Positions 43,040-54,010 are shown, counted from the stretch's first letter. The stretch: DNA of 64,000 nt from Pseudovibrio sp. Ad37 (GCF_001623075.1 NZ_LMCF01000096.1:62001-126000); one strand, 5' to 3'. The notes: generated by a model not told the origin, from the letters alone. Made by a program: numbers and translations.

Positions 43040-44515
43040 TCAGATTGGTGAGTAACCACTGTCGTCATCCTCTTCACCGCCTTCTGAAGTCGGCTCTTCA
43101 GCCAGCTCCAGCCCGGTCACGAAGTACTTCGCGAAGCGCTCACGGACGCGAGATCGATGGGCATCCGGGACACGAACAGACAAGCGAATACCGTCCTCGG
43201 TATCGTCACGCGAGAGGATCTCGCAGTTCTGATAGAGCCATGCATGCCCCTGCCCGTCACTGTGTGGCAGAACCATCGTCACGGTATCCAGCTGCTCAGC
43301 CAGACGCGTTTCGATGCGAGCAATCAGATCCTCGATCCCATCGCCACTCAGCGCAGATACCGCAACCGGTCCCTCATCAACCGAGTTACTTTCCAGCAAC
43401 TTGGCGCGATGTGCCTCGTCCAGCATGTCGATCTTGTTATAAACCTCAATGACACGATCACTCTCAGATACTTTAAGACCAAGCATCTCAAGCGTTTCAT
43501 TCACATCCTGAGACTGCGCTTTGGTGTCTTCATGAGCAATATCGCGCACATGAAGCACAATATCAGCCTGAATAACCTCTTCCAGCGTCGCCCTGAAGGC
43601 AGCCACCAGATTGTGCGGCAACTCGGAGATGAAGCCAACCGTGTCTGACAGAATGACCTCACGGCCATGCGGCAGCTTCAAACGGCGAAGCGTAGGATCG
43701 AGCGTCGCAAACAGCAGATCCTTGGCAAATACCTCCGCATTTGTCATGCGGTTAAACAGCGTAGACTTGCCGGCATTGGTGTAGCCAACAAAAGCGATGA
43801 CCGGATGCGGCACCTTCTTACGTGCTTTGCGGTGAAGCTTACGGGTGCGCTGAACCTGCTCCAGGTGACCTTTCAGCAGCGTGATACGATCCTGAATGAT
43901 ACGCCTGTCGGCCTCAATCTGGGTCTCACCCGGGCCACCAACAAAACCAAGACCGCCGCGCTGACGCTCAAGGTGGGTCCAGGACCGCACCAGACGGGAT
44001 TTCTGCCAACTCAAGTGAGCAAGCTCGACCTGCAGGCGACCTTCCTTGGTCTGTGCACGTTCACCAAAAATCTCCAGAATAAGACCCGTCCGGTCAATAA
44101 CCTTGGTGTTCCAGTCTCGTTCCAGATTTCTCTGCTGGATTGGGGTGAGCGGATGATCAACAACAACCAGCTCAATCTCTTCGACATCAATTCGCAAGCG
44201 GATCTCTTCCACCTTGCCTGAGCCGAACAGACTTCCCGGTTTTACATTTGCCAATCGAACCAGACTTGAGGAGACAATCTCCAACTCGATTGCAGCTGCT
44301 AGTCCAACAGCTTCTTCCAGTCTGGCTTGGGGGCTGCGCTCGGCACCAAAGGGGCGCTCAGGAGCACCTTTCCCTCTCGCCAGAGCTCTGCTTTGAATGA
44401 TCGGTACGATGACGAGTGACCGGGTTCCCCGGGTCACTTCGTCTTCGCCGGCCTCAACATTCGCATCGCGTTGCTTGCGGTTCAGACCGGCCTCTTTTTT
44501 AGATTGGGGCTTCAT
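43040..44515 (-). CDS. hflX: GTPase HflX
   Basis: This 491-residue protein has the HflX N-terminal domain (LANVKPGSLFGSGKVEEIR, VVVDHPLTPIQQRNLERDW), the linker helix with GGLGFVGGPGETQIEADRRII, and the Obg-type G domain: G1 GYTNAGKST, G3 DTVGFISELP, G4 NKID. It binds the 50S ribosome and splits stalled or hibernating ribosomes. It overlaps the hfq stop by one base. The C-terminal acidic tail is ordinary for alphaproteobacteria. Confidence 0.96.
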   Translation of the reverse strand: MKPQSKKEAGLNRKQRDANVEAGEDEVTRGTRSLVIVPIIQSRALARGKGAPERPFGAERSPQARLEEAVGLAAAIELEIVSSSLVRLANVKPGSLFGSGKVEEIRLRIDVEEIELVVVDHPLTPIQQRNLERDWNTKVIDRTGLILEIFGERAQTKEGRLQVELAHLSWQKSRLVRSWTHLERQRGGLGFVGGPGETQIEADRRIIQDRITLLKGHLEQVQRTRKLHRKARKKVPHPVIAFVGYTNAGKSTLFNRMTNAEVFAKDLLFATLDPTLRRLKLPHGREVILSDTVGFISELPHNLVAAFRATLEEVIQADIVLHVRDIAHEDTKAQSQDVNETLEMLGLKVSESDRVIEVYNKIDMLDEAHRAKLLESNSVDEGPVAVSALSGDGIEDLIARIETRLAEQLDTVTMVLPHSDGQGHAWLYQNCEILSRDDTEDGIRLSVRVPDAHRSRVRERFAKYFVTGLELAEEPTSEGGEEDDDSGYSPI

Positions 44516-44772
44516 CAGCCTCCTGCTTTTTCGCCTTCTTCTTCAGCTGGTTCGAACAGCTGTATAGGGCTATTTGGCATGATTGTTGAAATAGCGTGCT
44601 TGTAAACGAGCTGGGAGTGCCCGTCACGACGCAATAATACGCAGAAATTATCGAACCAAGTAACTACGCCTTGCAGTTTTACACCATTGATCAAAAAGAT
44701 TGTCAGTGGCGTCTTCTGCTTCCTGACATGATTTAAAAATGTATCTTGAAGATTTTGAGCGCGGTCAGCCAT
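44515..44772 (-). CDS. hfq: RNA chaperone Hfq
   Basis: This 85-residue Sm-like protein contains Sm1 ([28 protein letters not shown]) and Sm2 ([12 protein letters not shown]), forming the hexamer that pairs small RNAs with mRNAs. The start ATG at 44772 (MADRAQNLQ) is the conserved family start; a longer frame upstream lacks a ribosome site. It is the first gene of hfq-hflX. Confidence 0.97.
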   Translation of the reverse strand: MADRAQNLQDTFLNHVRKQKTPLTIFLINGVKLQGVVTWFDNFCVLLRRDGHSQLVYKHAISTIMPNSPIQLFEPAEEEGEKAGG

Positions 44773-44936
44773 AACTATTTTTTTCCTGTTCTCAGTGGAC
44801 ACGGCCGCGGCATCCACCATTTACTGTTCCCATCCTCGAAACGGCCAAGTGACACTCACAAACACAAGAGAGATGCCCCAACACTAATAAGGTGCGCCGT
44901 CTTTCCTAAGTTCCCTTCAGCAAACACCGGAGGCAC

Positions 44937-45815
44937 TTAACCCCCGGCAACCGTCAGTTTAATCAACTCTGACGCTTCATGGAATGATTTTCTTAAGTCT
45001 TGAACGATTGGACCGGGCTTACCATCACCCAAAATTGTTCCATTTACATTCACGACGGGCATGACAAGTCCCGATGCACTTGTTAAAAATGCCTCTTGCG
45101 CACTTTTTGCCTCTTCCAGAGAGAAACCGCGTTCTTCTACGGAAAATCCTTTCATTTCCGCCAGTTTTAGAACGCCCGCTCTGGTAATCCCTTTTAAGAT
45201 TCCGTGGGTAGCAGGTCGCGTCACCAAAGTGCCGTTCTTTAGAATTATCCAAGCATTGGTTGAACCGCCTTCAGTTATCAGACCTTTTTTATCCACAAAC
45301 CATGCTTCTCGGGCACCAGACTCCTTAGCCTTTTGTTTAGCAAGGACATTAGGCAAAAGACCAACAGTCTTGATATCGACCCGATCCCAACGATTCTCTT
45401 CTACCGTAATGACGCCAACACCCTTGGCCGCAATTTGGTCCATTTTGTGTGACGGCACCGATTTTGCAGTCATCACAATAGACGGTGGAGTCCCAGCTGG
45501 CGGGAAATAATGGTCGCGCGAAGCCACGCCGCGCGTAACCTGCATGTAGATCAAGCCGTTTTTCACCCGGTTGAGCGAAATCACTTCCTTCATCACCCGC
45601 GTCAAGGCCCCGCGTGACATTGGGGCGGAAATCTGCAGCTCACTCAGCGACCGATCCAGCCGGTCCAGATGGGCGCTCATGTCCACAATCTGGCCTCTCC
45701 AGACCTCACAGACCTCATAAACGCCATCAGAGAACTGGTAGCCCCGGTCCTCCACATGCACGGCTGCATGAGAATGTGGCACATATTGTCCATTTACGTA
45801 GGCAACACGGCTCAT
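44937..45815 (-). CDS. dat: D-amino acid aminotransferase
   Basis: This 292-residue fold-type IV PLP enzyme has the N-terminal YQFSDGVYEVCEVWRGQI, the catalytic lysine in DIKTVGLLPNVLAKQKAKE, and the cofactor segment EGGSTNAWIIL. This is the D-alanine/branched-chain class IV family; the details match D-amino acid aminotransferases. It lies between trkA and hfq, as in many rhizobia. The start ATG at 45815 has GGAGAGG upstream. Confidence 0.92.
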   Translation of the reverse strand: MSRVAYVNGQYVPHSHAAVHVEDRGYQFSDGVYEVCEVWRGQIVDMSAHLDRLDRSLSELQISAPMSRGALTRVMKEVISLNRVKNGLIYMQVTRGVASRDHYFPPAGTPPSIVMTAKSVPSHKMDQIAAKGVGVITVEENRWDRVDIKTVGLLPNVLAKQKAKESGAREAWFVDKKGLITEGGSTNAWIILKNGTLVTRPATHGILKGITRAGVLKLAEMKGFSVEERGFSLEEAKSAQEAFLTSASGLVMPVVNVNGTILGDGKPGPIVQDLRKSFHEASELIKLTVAGG

Positions 45816-46142
45816 CAGCCTCTCCTGCTCAGGAACATTCAACAGGTTACATCTAAGGGCATTTACTGAATACTATCAAGTGGCTAACAGCAGATAAAAC
45901 TAGATATTTCCGAGTGGGATCACTGAGAAAACCTGAGCTTCCGTTTTAGGAAGCTAAAACCAACCTGCTATCCGGGCGTTTAAGCCAGAAATACTTAAAA
46001 TCACAGGTTTATAGGCGGGAAGAAAAAACAAAGACCACGACGCCTCTGCTGGCCAGTCGCGAACAGTCGCGCTTCAGGCTTAACGGCTTGATGTTCCGGC
46101 ACTTTCATACGAGAGCGCCGGAATCATGTAACAAAACCAGTT
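45816..46142. other. trkA-dat intergenic region with two hairpins
   Basis: This 327-base gap holds two inverted repeats: AGCTTCC/GGAAGCT (45936-45942, 45949-45955) and TTCCGGC/GCCGGAA (46094-46100, 46117-46123). On the minus strand they lie after trkA and before dat and could be weak terminators; neither has a clean T run. No gene or RNA recognised. Confidence 0.5.
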
Positions 46143-47519
46143 CTAGAAGAATTCCAGCGACACACGGAACATCTGCTCCACCTGACGCACCTTGTCTGCA
46201 ATAGCAAAAATCACAACGCGGTCATGGGCCTGAATACGCTCATCGCCGCGCGGTGTTACCACTTTGCCATCACGTAAAATTCCACCGATACGAATGCCTT
46301 CTGCAAGCTCCACCTCACGTAGGGGACGACCAACAAGCGGAGAAGTATCCAGCGCCTCAGCCTCAATCACCTCAGCAGCACCATTTTGCAGCGCATGAAC
46401 TGCCCGAATACGGCCACGACGCACATGCTGCAAAATCTTGGAAATCGTCACTTGACGCGGGTTCACAAAGGCATCAATGCCCAAAGCATGCGCAAAAGCT
46501 GGATAACTGGTGTTGTTCAGCAGGGAAAGGTTCCGCTCACAGCCCATTTTCTTGGCCATGACACAGGAAAGGATGTTCACCTCATCCTCGTTGGTCAGCG
46601 CCACCATCATGTCGGAATCTTCAACATCCGCTTCCTGCAACATCACCTGATCCAGCGCACTGCCATGCAATACCACAGTTCTGCGCAGTTCATCAGCAAT
46701 GCGAATAGCGCGATCACGCGAATGCTCGATAATCTTTACTTTGGTTCTGCTTTGCTTTTCCTCAAGACGGCGAGCAACGTAAGCACCAATATTACCACCA
46801 CCAGCGATAAGAACACGCTTGGCCTCAGGCTCTTCGTGACCGAAGATGCTCAGCGTACGACGCACCTGACCGCGCTCACAGCACACATAAACCAGATCCC
46901 CTTCCCGCATCATATCAGAGCTGTGCGGAACAAAGACCTTGCCTTCACGCGCGATACCAACAACAACAGCCGAAAGATCCGGGAACAACTCGGTCAACTG
47001 ACGCAGTGGCGTATCCAGCACCGGACAATCACCACCACAGTCGACCCCGACGATGATCATGTTATCATCTGCAAAGCGCACCGTTTCCATGGCACCTGGC
47101 AGCGACAAGCGCCGCAGGATCATCTCACCCACTTCGATTTCAGGAGAAATGATCACGTCAATTGGCATGTTATCGCGCGAAAACAGATTGCGGTAATGGG
47201 ATTGCAAATAGCTTTGCGCACGCACACGCGAAACCTTGATCGGCACGTTAAACAAAGAGTGCGCGACCTGACATGCGACCATGTTGATCTCGTCATACAA
47301 GGTCACGGCAATAATCATGTCAGCTTGATCAGCACCAGCCTGCGCCAGCACGTCCGGATGCGCACCATGGCCAATAAAGCCGCGCACATCCAGTGTGTCA
47401 CGAATGGCATGAACCAGCTGTGGGCTGGTATCAATCACAGAAACGTCGTTCTGCTCCGCTGCAAGTTTTTCGGCAATGCCGTACCCAACCTGTCCGGCGC
47501 CACAAATTACAACCTTCAT
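46143..47519 (-). CDS. trkA: Trk potassium uptake regulatory protein TrkA
   Basis: This 458-residue cytoplasmic NAD-binding subunit has two RCK units. The first Rossmann motif is VVICGAGQVGYGIAEKL, the second VLIAGGGNIGAYVARRL, each followed by a TrkA-C domain. It gates the TrkH/G potassium channel. It lies directly downstream of ntrX, the order found in Brucella/Rhizobium relatives. Full length. Confidence 0.95.
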   Translation of the reverse strand: MKVVICGAGQVGYGIAEKLAAEQNDVSVIDTSPQLVHAIRDTLDVRGFIGHGAHPDVLAQAGADQADMIIAVTLYDEINMVACQVAHSLFNVPIKVSRVRAQSYLQSHYRNLFSRDNMPIDVIISPEIEVGEMILRRLSLPGAMETVRFADDNMIIVGVDCGGDCPVLDTPLRQLTELFPDLSAVVVGIAREGKVFVPHSSDMMREGDLVYVCCERGQVRRTLSIFGHEEPEAKRVLIAGGGNIGAYVARRLEEKQSRTKVKIIEHSRDRAIRIADELRRTVVLHGSALDQVMLQEADVEDSDMMVALTNEDEVNILSCVMAKKMGCERNLSLLNNTSYPAFAHALGIDAFVNPRQVTISKILQHVRRGRIRAVHALQNGAAEVIEAEALDTSPLVGRPLREVELAEGIRIGGILRDGKVVTPRGDERIQAHDRVVIFAIADKVRQVEQMFRVSLEFF

Positions 47520-47554
47520 AATTCAGTCCTTTGCTCCACCTCAAAGCTCACCAA

Positions 47555-48922
47555 TCAGGTGAGACCAAGAGACTTGAGCTTTCGGTGCAATGCTGACCGT
47601 TCCATACCAATATATTCAGAGGTACGCGAGATATTACCGCCAAAACGCTTAACCTGTGCTTGCAGATATTCACGTTCAAATTGTTCCCGTGCTTCACGAA
47701 GTGGCAAGGACATCAACTCTTCACCACCAGAAGACCCCGGCATACTCGGCACAGTAGACGCCACCTCAGCAGGCAGAAGATCCGCTGTAATCACAGCTTC
47801 TGAATCAGCCCGTGTCAGGATCATCAGACGTTCAACATTGTTGCGCAGCTGGCGCAGGTTCCCCGGCCAGTCATGCGTTTGCAGCACGGCCATCGCATCC
47901 TCACCAATTCGGCGCATTGGCAGGCCAGTAGAGTTGGAAATCTGTTTCATGAAGAAATGGATCAGCTGAGGAATATCCTCACGGCGTTCTTCAAGCGGAG
48001 GCACACGCAGCGGCACAACAGCCAGACGGTGATAGAGGTCCTCACGGAACAAACCTTCCGCAATCCGGTTTTCCAGATTGTAGCCACTGGAAGACAAGAG
48101 ACGCACATCCACCTTCACCTTGTTGTGGCCACCCAGACGGGTGAAGGTCTGATCCACCAGCACACGTAGAATTTTATTCTGCGTCTCCAGAGGCATATCG
48201 GCAATCTCATCCAGATAGATGGTCCCGCCATGCGCCTCTTCAAGCGCGCCCACCTTGCGCGGTGTGGTGTCAGTCTCTTCAATGCCGAAGAGCTCCTCTT
48301 CCATCCGCTCCGGCGTGATGTTCGCAGCAGAAAGCACCACAAACGGCGATTTGGAGCGAGGAGATGCCTCATGGATCGTCCGCGCAACGGTCTCCTTGCC
48401 AGAACCAGACGGCCCGGTGATCATCACACGGCTGTTGGTCAGACAAATACGCTCAATCGTCATGCGCAGGTTATTGATTGAGGACGAACTACCCACCAGA
48501 TTAGAAACGTCACCAGCACGCTGCTTCAGTTCCTTGATCTCGCGCTTCATAGAAGAAGCTTCCAGCGCGCGCTCGGTGATCAGAACCAGCTTGTCTGCCT
48601 TAAACGGCTTCTCAATGTAATCGTAGGCGCCTTTTTTGATCGCAGAAACCGCTGTCTCTACGTTGCCGTGACCAGAAATAATCACAACAGGCAGGTCAGG
48701 GTTTTCTTTCTTGATCACCTCAAGCACCTCAAGCCCGTCAAGCTTGCTGCCCATGAGCCAGATATCAAGAATAATCAGAGACGGACGACGGTCCGCAATC
48801 GCAGCCAACGCCGCATCACTGTTGCCAGCGGTACGGGTATTGTAGCCGTCATCCTCCAAAATTCCAGCGATCAGCTCACGAATATCTGCTTCATCATCAA
48901 CAATCAGAATGTCACTTGCCAC
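47555..48922 (-). CDS. ntrX: NtrX, NtrC-family response regulator
   Basis: This 455-residue protein has a receiver domain with Asp53 as the phosphorylation site (LIILDIWL), an AAA+ domain with Walker A GPSGSGKET and Walker B TIYLDEIAD, and a Fis-type DNA-binding end (NISRTSEYIGMERSALHRKLKSLG). Where sigma-54 activators have GAFTGA, this protein reads GIEETDTTPRKVGAL, so that contact loop is missing. It is the partner of NtrY (20-base gap) and probably responds to nitrogen or redox state. Confidence 0.95.
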   Translation of the reverse strand: MASDILIVDDEADIRELIAGILEDDGYNTRTAGNSDAALAAIADRRPSLIILDIWLMGSKLDGLEVLEVIKKENPDLPVVIISGHGNVETAVSAIKKGAYDYIEKPFKADKLVLITERALEASSMKREIKELKQRAGDVSNLVGSSSSINNLRMTIERICLTNSRVMITGPSGSGKETVARTIHEASPRSKSPFVVLSAANITPERMEEELFGIEETDTTPRKVGALEEAHGGTIYLDEIADMPLETQNKILRVLVDQTFTRLGGHNKVKVDVRLLSSSGYNLENRIAEGLFREDLYHRLAVVPLRVPPLEERREDIPQLIHFFMKQISNSTGLPMRRIGEDAMAVLQTHDWPGNLRQLRNNVERLMILTRADSEAVITADLLPAEVASTVPSMPGSSGGEELMSLPLREAREQFEREYLQAQVKRFGGNISRTSEYIGMERSALHRKLKSLGLT

Positions 48923-48940
48923 GGCTTATCACCACCATTC

Positions 48941-51178
48941 TTACGTTACATTTTCAGTGAAGGAAGGAACATCAAAACTTCGTAAAGTCAGCCGAACCAT
49001 GGCGCCATGTCCACCCTCGGCAACAGATGGCGCATCCAGCAGTTCAATTCCACCTCCATGATCTTCCATAATTTTCCGCACAATCGCGAGCCCAAGGCCG
49101 GTGCCCTTTTCGCGGGTCGTCATATACGGCTCCAAAAGCCGCGTGCGGTGCTCAGTTGGAAGGCCAATTCCGTTATCAATCACATCAATTGTGAGAACCG
49201 GACCTTCCCTATAAAGTTTCACCAGAACAGAGCCCTGCTCCGGATTTTCTTCGCTCGCCAGATAAGCCTCAACAGCTTCCGACGCATTCTTGATCACATT
49301 ACCAACAGCCTGCCCAACCAGACGGCTGTCAAATGTTGCCCGTACAGCCTCATCCGGCACATCGGTTTCAAAGTGAACCTGAGAATTGGCAACAGACACC
49401 ATAAAGGTGGACTCGCGCACCACAGAGCGCAGATCGGCCTCTTCCATCTTTGGTTTTGGCATACGCGCAAACGAGGAGAACTCATCCACCATACGGCCAA
49501 TATCCCCCACCTGACGAATGATCGTATCCACGCACTGGTCAAACACCTTACGGTCATCATCCTCAATACGCTTGCCATAGCGGCGACGGATACGCTCCGC
49601 CGAAAGCTGGATCGGTGTCAGCGGGTTCTTAATCTCATGCGCAATACGGCGAGCAACATCCGCCCAGGCCGAGTTACGTTGAGCTGCAACAAGGTCTGTA
49701 ATGTCGTCCAGCGTCACCACAAAACCATGCTCAGAACGGGTCGCCTCTTCAGTCGTCACACGCACATTCACAGTCCGCTCGCGCCCCTTACGCATAATGG
49801 CAACCTGCGCCACCTGCGAGCCGCTGGAGCTTTCTTCAAGCGCTTTCGACACAACCTCTTGCACCTCTGGAAGATTGTCGTAGATCGGCTTTTCCAGAAG
49901 CTCGTTTTCGTCCTGACTGAGAAGACGTGTTGCTGAGCGATTGACCATGGTCACATCGCCCTCATCATCAATCCCGATAACGCCAGAGGACACGCCAGAC
50001 AGCACGGCTTCACTGAAGCGGCGACGACGGTCAATCTGATCATTCGCAGCCAGCAAAGCATCCCGCTGCCCACGCAACTGACCCGTCATATTGTTAAAGG
50101 TCCGCCCAAGGCTCTCAAGATCGCCACTCGCTTTCGCAGCTTCCACCTCAACATAATAGTTGCCTTTGGAAACCTGATCTGCCGCCCCAATAAGATTGCG
50201 GATCGGCAGCACAAGCTGGTTGGCAAACCCAAACCCCACCCAGATGGAGGAGAGCAGAAGCACGAGCGCCACACCCACATAAACAAGCGCAAATGCCAGC
50301 TGAACACCAAAGCGTCGCTGCTCCAACTCGGCGTACTCATTAACGCCAGCCTCGGCCAGACGCTGGTATTCAACCACTCGAGGATCAAGCGCACGGGTCA
50401 CATAAAGATAAAGATCATCAAAAGCAGAAAGCTTGATCACACCGCCGACAAGGTTAGAAACACCCGGCGCAATTAGAACAGGAGCCCCGTCTTTCGCCTG
50501 ATTCATAGCCACTTGCGGCGGCAACAACGGCTCCACCTTCGGGTCGCGCAACACACGCATCACAACGGTGCCGTCATTCTTCAGGACATAAGCCCCCAGC
50601 AATCCGCGAACCCAGGTCTGCGTCTCAAAAAAGCGGTCAAACCGGGTGGGGTCGTAGAAATAGGAGTTCCGGTTCAGATCAACATCACTGGCCATACCAA
50701 TCAACGTGGATCGCAGAGAATTTCCGTGCTCCTGAACATAAGCTGCCGCAACCGACTGTGCGTTGGTGATGATATTGCGCGTTCTTGTCTCAAACCAGCG
50801 ATCAAGCCCCTGATCCAGCGTGATCGTTGCCACCACAGCAACAATAAACGCAGGCAGTGCAGCCACCAGCGAGAACATTGTCACAATGCGCACATGAAGA
50901 CGTGCAGCTGCACGCCCACGGCGCCGCGCCTGCAACAGCTTCACAAGCTCAAAGATGATCAAGCCGATAAGCAGGAACACCAGTGCGCCATTAAATCCAA
51001 GCGCAATGTAAACAACCGTTTCAGAGGGAACGATAGGCGTCACGCCCATCAGCACCAGAAAGGAAACCCCGATGGAACACAGCGCCAGCAACACCACGGA
51101 AAGGCCAAACATGCGAGACTTGCGGCCTTTCGCATCAAGCTTTGGAGTATGTTCTTCTGCTTTTGACTTGAAAATCAT
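48941..51178 (-). CDS. ntrY: NtrY, membrane sensor histidine kinase
   Basis: This 745-residue protein has membrane helices at about residues 22-45, 50-75 and 90-125, a periplasmic region, another helix near residue 305, then HAMP, PAS and histidine-kinase domains. The phospho-acceptor His is in [18 protein letters not shown] and the ATPase domain has FDSRLVGQAVGNVIKNA and GTGLGLAIVRKI. It phosphorylates NtrX. It begins its own transcript, since ntrC ends with a terminator upstream. Confidence 0.96.
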   Translation of the reverse strand: MIFKSKAEEHTPKLDAKGRKSRMFGLSVVLLALCSIGVSFLVLMGVTPIVPSETVVYIALGFNGALVFLLIGLIIFELVKLLQARRRGRAAARLHVRIVTMFSLVAALPAFIVAVVATITLDQGLDRWFETRTRNIITNAQSVAAAYVQEHGNSLRSTLIGMASDVDLNRNSYFYDPTRFDRFFETQTWVRGLLGAYVLKNDGTVVMRVLRDPKVEPLLPPQVAMNQAKDGAPVLIAPGVSNLVGGVIKLSAFDDLYLYVTRALDPRVVEYQRLAEAGVNEYAELEQRRFGVQLAFALVYVGVALVLLLSSIWVGFGFANQLVLPIRNLIGAADQVSKGNYYVEVEAAKASGDLESLGRTFNNMTGQLRGQRDALLAANDQIDRRRRFSEAVLSGVSSGVIGIDDEGDVTMVNRSATRLLSQDENELLEKPIYDNLPEVQEVVSKALEESSSGSQVAQVAIMRKGRERTVNVRVTTEEATRSEHGFVVTLDDITDLVAAQRNSAWADVARRIAHEIKNPLTPIQLSAERIRRRYGKRIEDDDRKVFDQCVDTIIRQVGDIGRMVDEFSSFARMPKPKMEEADLRSVVRESTFMVSVANSQVHFETDVPDEAVRATFDSRLVGQAVGNVIKNASEAVEAYLASEENPEQGSVLVKLYREGPVLTIDVIDNGIGLPTEHRTRLLEPYMTTREKGTGLGLAIVRKIMEDHGGGIELLDAPSVAEGGHGAMVRLTLRSFDVPSFTENVT

Positions 51179-51360
51179 GAAACGCGAACCTGCGCACCTG
51201 CGATAACTTTATTAATATTGGAAACAGACTATTAGCACGAATTGTTGCCAAAATGCGACAATGGGTTTTATTAGTCACACTCTTGATGGGGAAAACCGAA
51301 AAATCCACAGGTCAGAATAAGCATGCAGCGCACAACTCAAACGCACTCTCACCCCATTAA

Positions 51361-51395
51361 ACGCAAAATGGCGCAAGAGATCGCGCCATTTTGAA
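51361..51395 (-). terminator. Terminator at the end of ntrBC
   Basis: The inverted repeat CAAAATGGCGC/GCGCCATTTTG (51363-51373, 51383-51393) lies just downstream of ntrC on the minus strand, in the 239-base gap before ntrY. The T run is short. Confidence 0.75.
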
Positions 51396-51417
51396 AGTTT
51401 CACTCGATAAAAGTCGA

Positions 51418-52857
51418 TTATCTAGAGCTGCGGATCACCTGAACGTCCAGTTCGCGGATTTTCTTGCGCAAGGTGTTGCGGTTCACACCTAAAAGTTCAG
51501 CGGCCTTAATCTGGTTGCCACGGGTGGCTGCAAGCACGGCACTGATCAAGGGGTACTCCACCTCACGCAGGATACGGTGATAAAGGCCCGGAGGCGGCAG
51601 ATCTTCGCCAAATCCGCCGAAGTAATCGCCCAGATACCGCTCCACAGACCCACCCAGATCCTGAACAGACGGCGCATCCATGTCATTCACAGCCGTAGAA
51701 GGCTGAGAAAGTTCCAGATCGATCAAACTGGCGGTTATGTCATCCTGCGGATACAGCGCTGCCAGACGGCGCACAAGGTTTTCCAACTCACGTACGTTGC
51801 CCGGCCAGCGATAACGGCGCAGCTTATCAAGCGCAGCCACCTCAATCTGCTTTGCAGGCAATCCTTCACTCTCTGCGATAGAGAAGAAGTGGCGCACAAG
51901 ATCAGGAATATCCTCAGTCCGCTCTCGCAAAGGCGGAAGGCGGATTGGAACAACATTCAGGCGGAAATACAAATCTTCACGGAACAGCCCCTGATTGATC
52001 AGCTGACGCAGGTCTTTGTTGGTCGCTGCAATAATGCGCACATCGGTCTGGATCGGCGTACGACCGCCCACAGAGGTATATTCGCCCTGCTGCAACACGC
52101 GCAGCAAACGGGTCTGCGCTTCCATCGGCATATCGCCGATTTCATCCAGCAGCAGCGTCCCACCATCGGCCTGCTCAAACCGGCCAGAAGAGCGCGCCTG
52201 AGCACCTGTAAACGAGCCCTTCTCATGCCCAAACAGCTCAGACTCAATCAAATCCTTTGGGATCGCCGCCATATTGACCGCAACAAACGGACCATTCCGG
52301 CGTTTGCCATAATCATGCAGCGCCCGCGCAACAACCTCTTTACCAGTCCCACTCTCACCGTTGATCATCACGGTCAGATCAGTCTGCATCAAACGGGCAA
52401 GCACGCGGTAGATTTCCTGCATGGCAGGAGAACGACCTACGAGTGGAATATTGTCATTCCCCTCACCGCTCATATCAAACTGCCGCCCTTTAGGCTCAGC
52501 GAGCGCGCGGCCCACAATACCCGTCAGCTCTTTCAGATCAAACGGCTTGGGCAGATACTCATAGGCCCCTTGCTCAGAGGCCTTAATCGCCGTCATAAAG
52601 GTGTTTTGCGCACTCATGATGATGACAGGCAATTCCGGACGCAGCTTGCGGATACGCGGCAGCACATCAAACGCGTTCTCATCCGGCATCACCACATCTG
52701 AGATCACCAGATCCCCCTCGCCCGAACTCACCCAGCGCCACAACGTGGTGGCGTTGGATGTCAGTCGAACAGTATACCCTGCACGAGACAGAGCCTGATT
52801 GAGAACGGTACGGATCGCAGAATCGTCGTCAGCAACAAGAATGGTTCCACTCGGCAT
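51418..52857 (-). CDS. ntrC: Nitrogen regulation protein NtrC (NR(I))
   Basis: This 479-residue sigma-54 activator has receiver Asp54 ([10 protein letters not shown]), AAA+ Walker [10 protein letters not shown], the sigma-54 contact loop as GSFTGA (214-219), Walker [12 protein letters not shown], and a Fis helix-turn-helix at the end ([20 protein letters not shown]). It controls nitrogen assimilation genes. ATG at 52857 is four bases after the ntrB stop with AGGA upstream; an in-frame TTG at 52872 is less likely. Confidence 0.96.
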   Translation of the reverse strand: MPSGTILVADDDSAIRTVLNQALSRAGYTVRLTSNATTLWRWVSSGEGDLVISDVVMPDENAFDVLPRIRKLRPELPVIIMSAQNTFMTAIKASEQGAYEYLPKPFDLKELTGIVGRALAEPKGRQFDMSGEGNDNIPLVGRSPAMQEIYRVLARLMQTDLTVMINGESGTGKEVVARALHDYGKRRNGPFVAVNMAAIPKDLIESELFGHEKGSFTGAQARSSGRFEQADGGTLLLDEIGDMPMEAQTRLLRVLQQGEYTSVGGRTPIQTDVRIIAATNKDLRQLINQGLFREDLYFRLNVVPIRLPPLRERTEDIPDLVRHFFSIAESEGLPAKQIEVAALDKLRRYRWPGNVRELENLVRRLAALYPQDDITASLIDLELSQPSTAVNDMDAPSVQDLGGSVERYLGDYFGGFGEDLPPPGLYHRILREVEYPLISAVLAATRGNQIKAAELLGVNRNTLRKKIRELDVQVIRSSR

Positions 52858-52861
52858 ACTC

Positions 52862-54010
52862 TTAGTCCTCAATTCCAGAATGTACGTCAGGCCCGGTAAA
52901 GGCAGGCATCAGAATGCGGAAGGTCGTGCCCCGATTGCCGCTCTCGCACTCCACCACGCCGCCATGATCACCCACGATCTTGGCAACCAGCGCCAGCCCA
53001 AGGCCAGAGCCATTCGTCTTTGTCGTAATAAACGGATCAAACAGATGCGGGCGCAGATCTTCCGGCACCCCATAGCCGTTGTCGCGCACACAAAACTCAA
53101 GCGGCAAGCTCACACGCTCCTGCACGCCGGGCACAGACAAACGCACACCGGGACGGAAGGCCGTGGAGACAACAATCTCCGGCTCGTTCACGCCGCTCAG
53201 CGCTTCGCTCGCGTTTTTGATCAGATTGATAAATATCTGCACCAACTGGTCACGGTTGGCATAAACGGGCGGCAAGGAGGGATCATAATCCTCGACGACC
53301 CTTACCTTGGAGGCAAAGCCATTTTCCGCAACACGTTTCACATGATCGAGCACCACGTGAATATTGACCGGCTCGCGATCAATCGGGCGCTCATCGGAAA
53401 ACACTTCCATCCGGTCCACCAGCTTCACGATCCGGTCCGTCTCCTCCATGATGAGACGGGTCAACGTGCGATCATCTTCACTGGCTGACTGCTCCAACAG
53501 CTGAGCCGCACCGCGAATACCAGAAAGCGGGTTTTTGATCTCATGAGCCAGCATGGCAGCAAGGCCGGTCACGGTACGCGCAGCACCGCGGCTGGTCAGC
53601 TGTTTGTCCAGCTTCTCCGCCATGGTGCGCTCCTGAAACAGCAGCACAACGCCGCCCGGAGCATCACTTAAAGGGGAAGCGTGAATATCAACCAGCTTCT
53701 CCTGCCCAATGCGCGGTGTCCCAATGTCCACCTTATACTCATTAACCGCACCGCCGCGCTCACGCACCTGTGCAATCAACCCCAGCAGCGGGCTGCCAAA
53801 CGGCACAAACCAGGACACTTCACGGCGCTTCAGCATCGACAAACTGGCATGGAAAAAGTCTTCCGCCGCACTGTTTGCCCCAACAATCTTGTCATCTCCT
53901 CCAACCACCACAACAGGGTGCGGCAGAGAATCCAAAACGGCCTGTCCCGGCACACCCTTGCCCAAACCAGCCTTGGCTTCTGTCAGAGTGTCTCCTCCCG
54001 TCTCCAACAT
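52862..54010 (-). CDS. ntrB: Nitrogen regulation sensor kinase NtrB (NR(II))
   Basis: This 382-residue cytoplasmic histidine kinase has an N-terminal PAS region (about 20-120), the phospho-acceptor His156 in [19 protein letters not shown], and an ATPase domain with [15 protein letters not shown] and [13 protein letters not shown]. It phosphorylates NtrC in response to PII status. Its ATG overlaps the dusB stop by one base (TGATG), and ntrC follows after four bases. Confidence 0.96.
   Translation of the reverse strand: MLETGGDTLTEAKAGLGKGVPGQAVLDSLPHPVVVVGGDDKIVGANSAAEDFFHASLSMLKRREVSWFVPFGSPLLGLIAQVRERGGAVNEYKVDIGTPRIGQEKLVDIHASPLSDAPGGVVLLFQERTMAEKLDKQLTSRGAARTVTGLAAMLAHEIKNPLSGIRGAAQLLEQSASEDDRTLTRLIMEETDRIVKLVDRMEVFSDERPIDREPVNIHVVLDHVKRVAENGFASKVRVVEDYDPSLPPVYANRDQLVQIFINLIKNASEALSGVNEPEIVVSTAFRPGVRLSVPGVQERVSLPLEFCVRDNGYGVPEDLRPHLFDPFITTKTNGSGLGLALVAKIVGDHGGVVECESGNRGTTFRILMPAFTGPDVHSGIED

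Noticed and set aside
46386-47969. Long plus-strand open frame of 527 codons opposite trkA and ntrX
   Set aside because: It crosses the boundary of two well-supported minus-strand genes and has no conserved motif or ribosome site.
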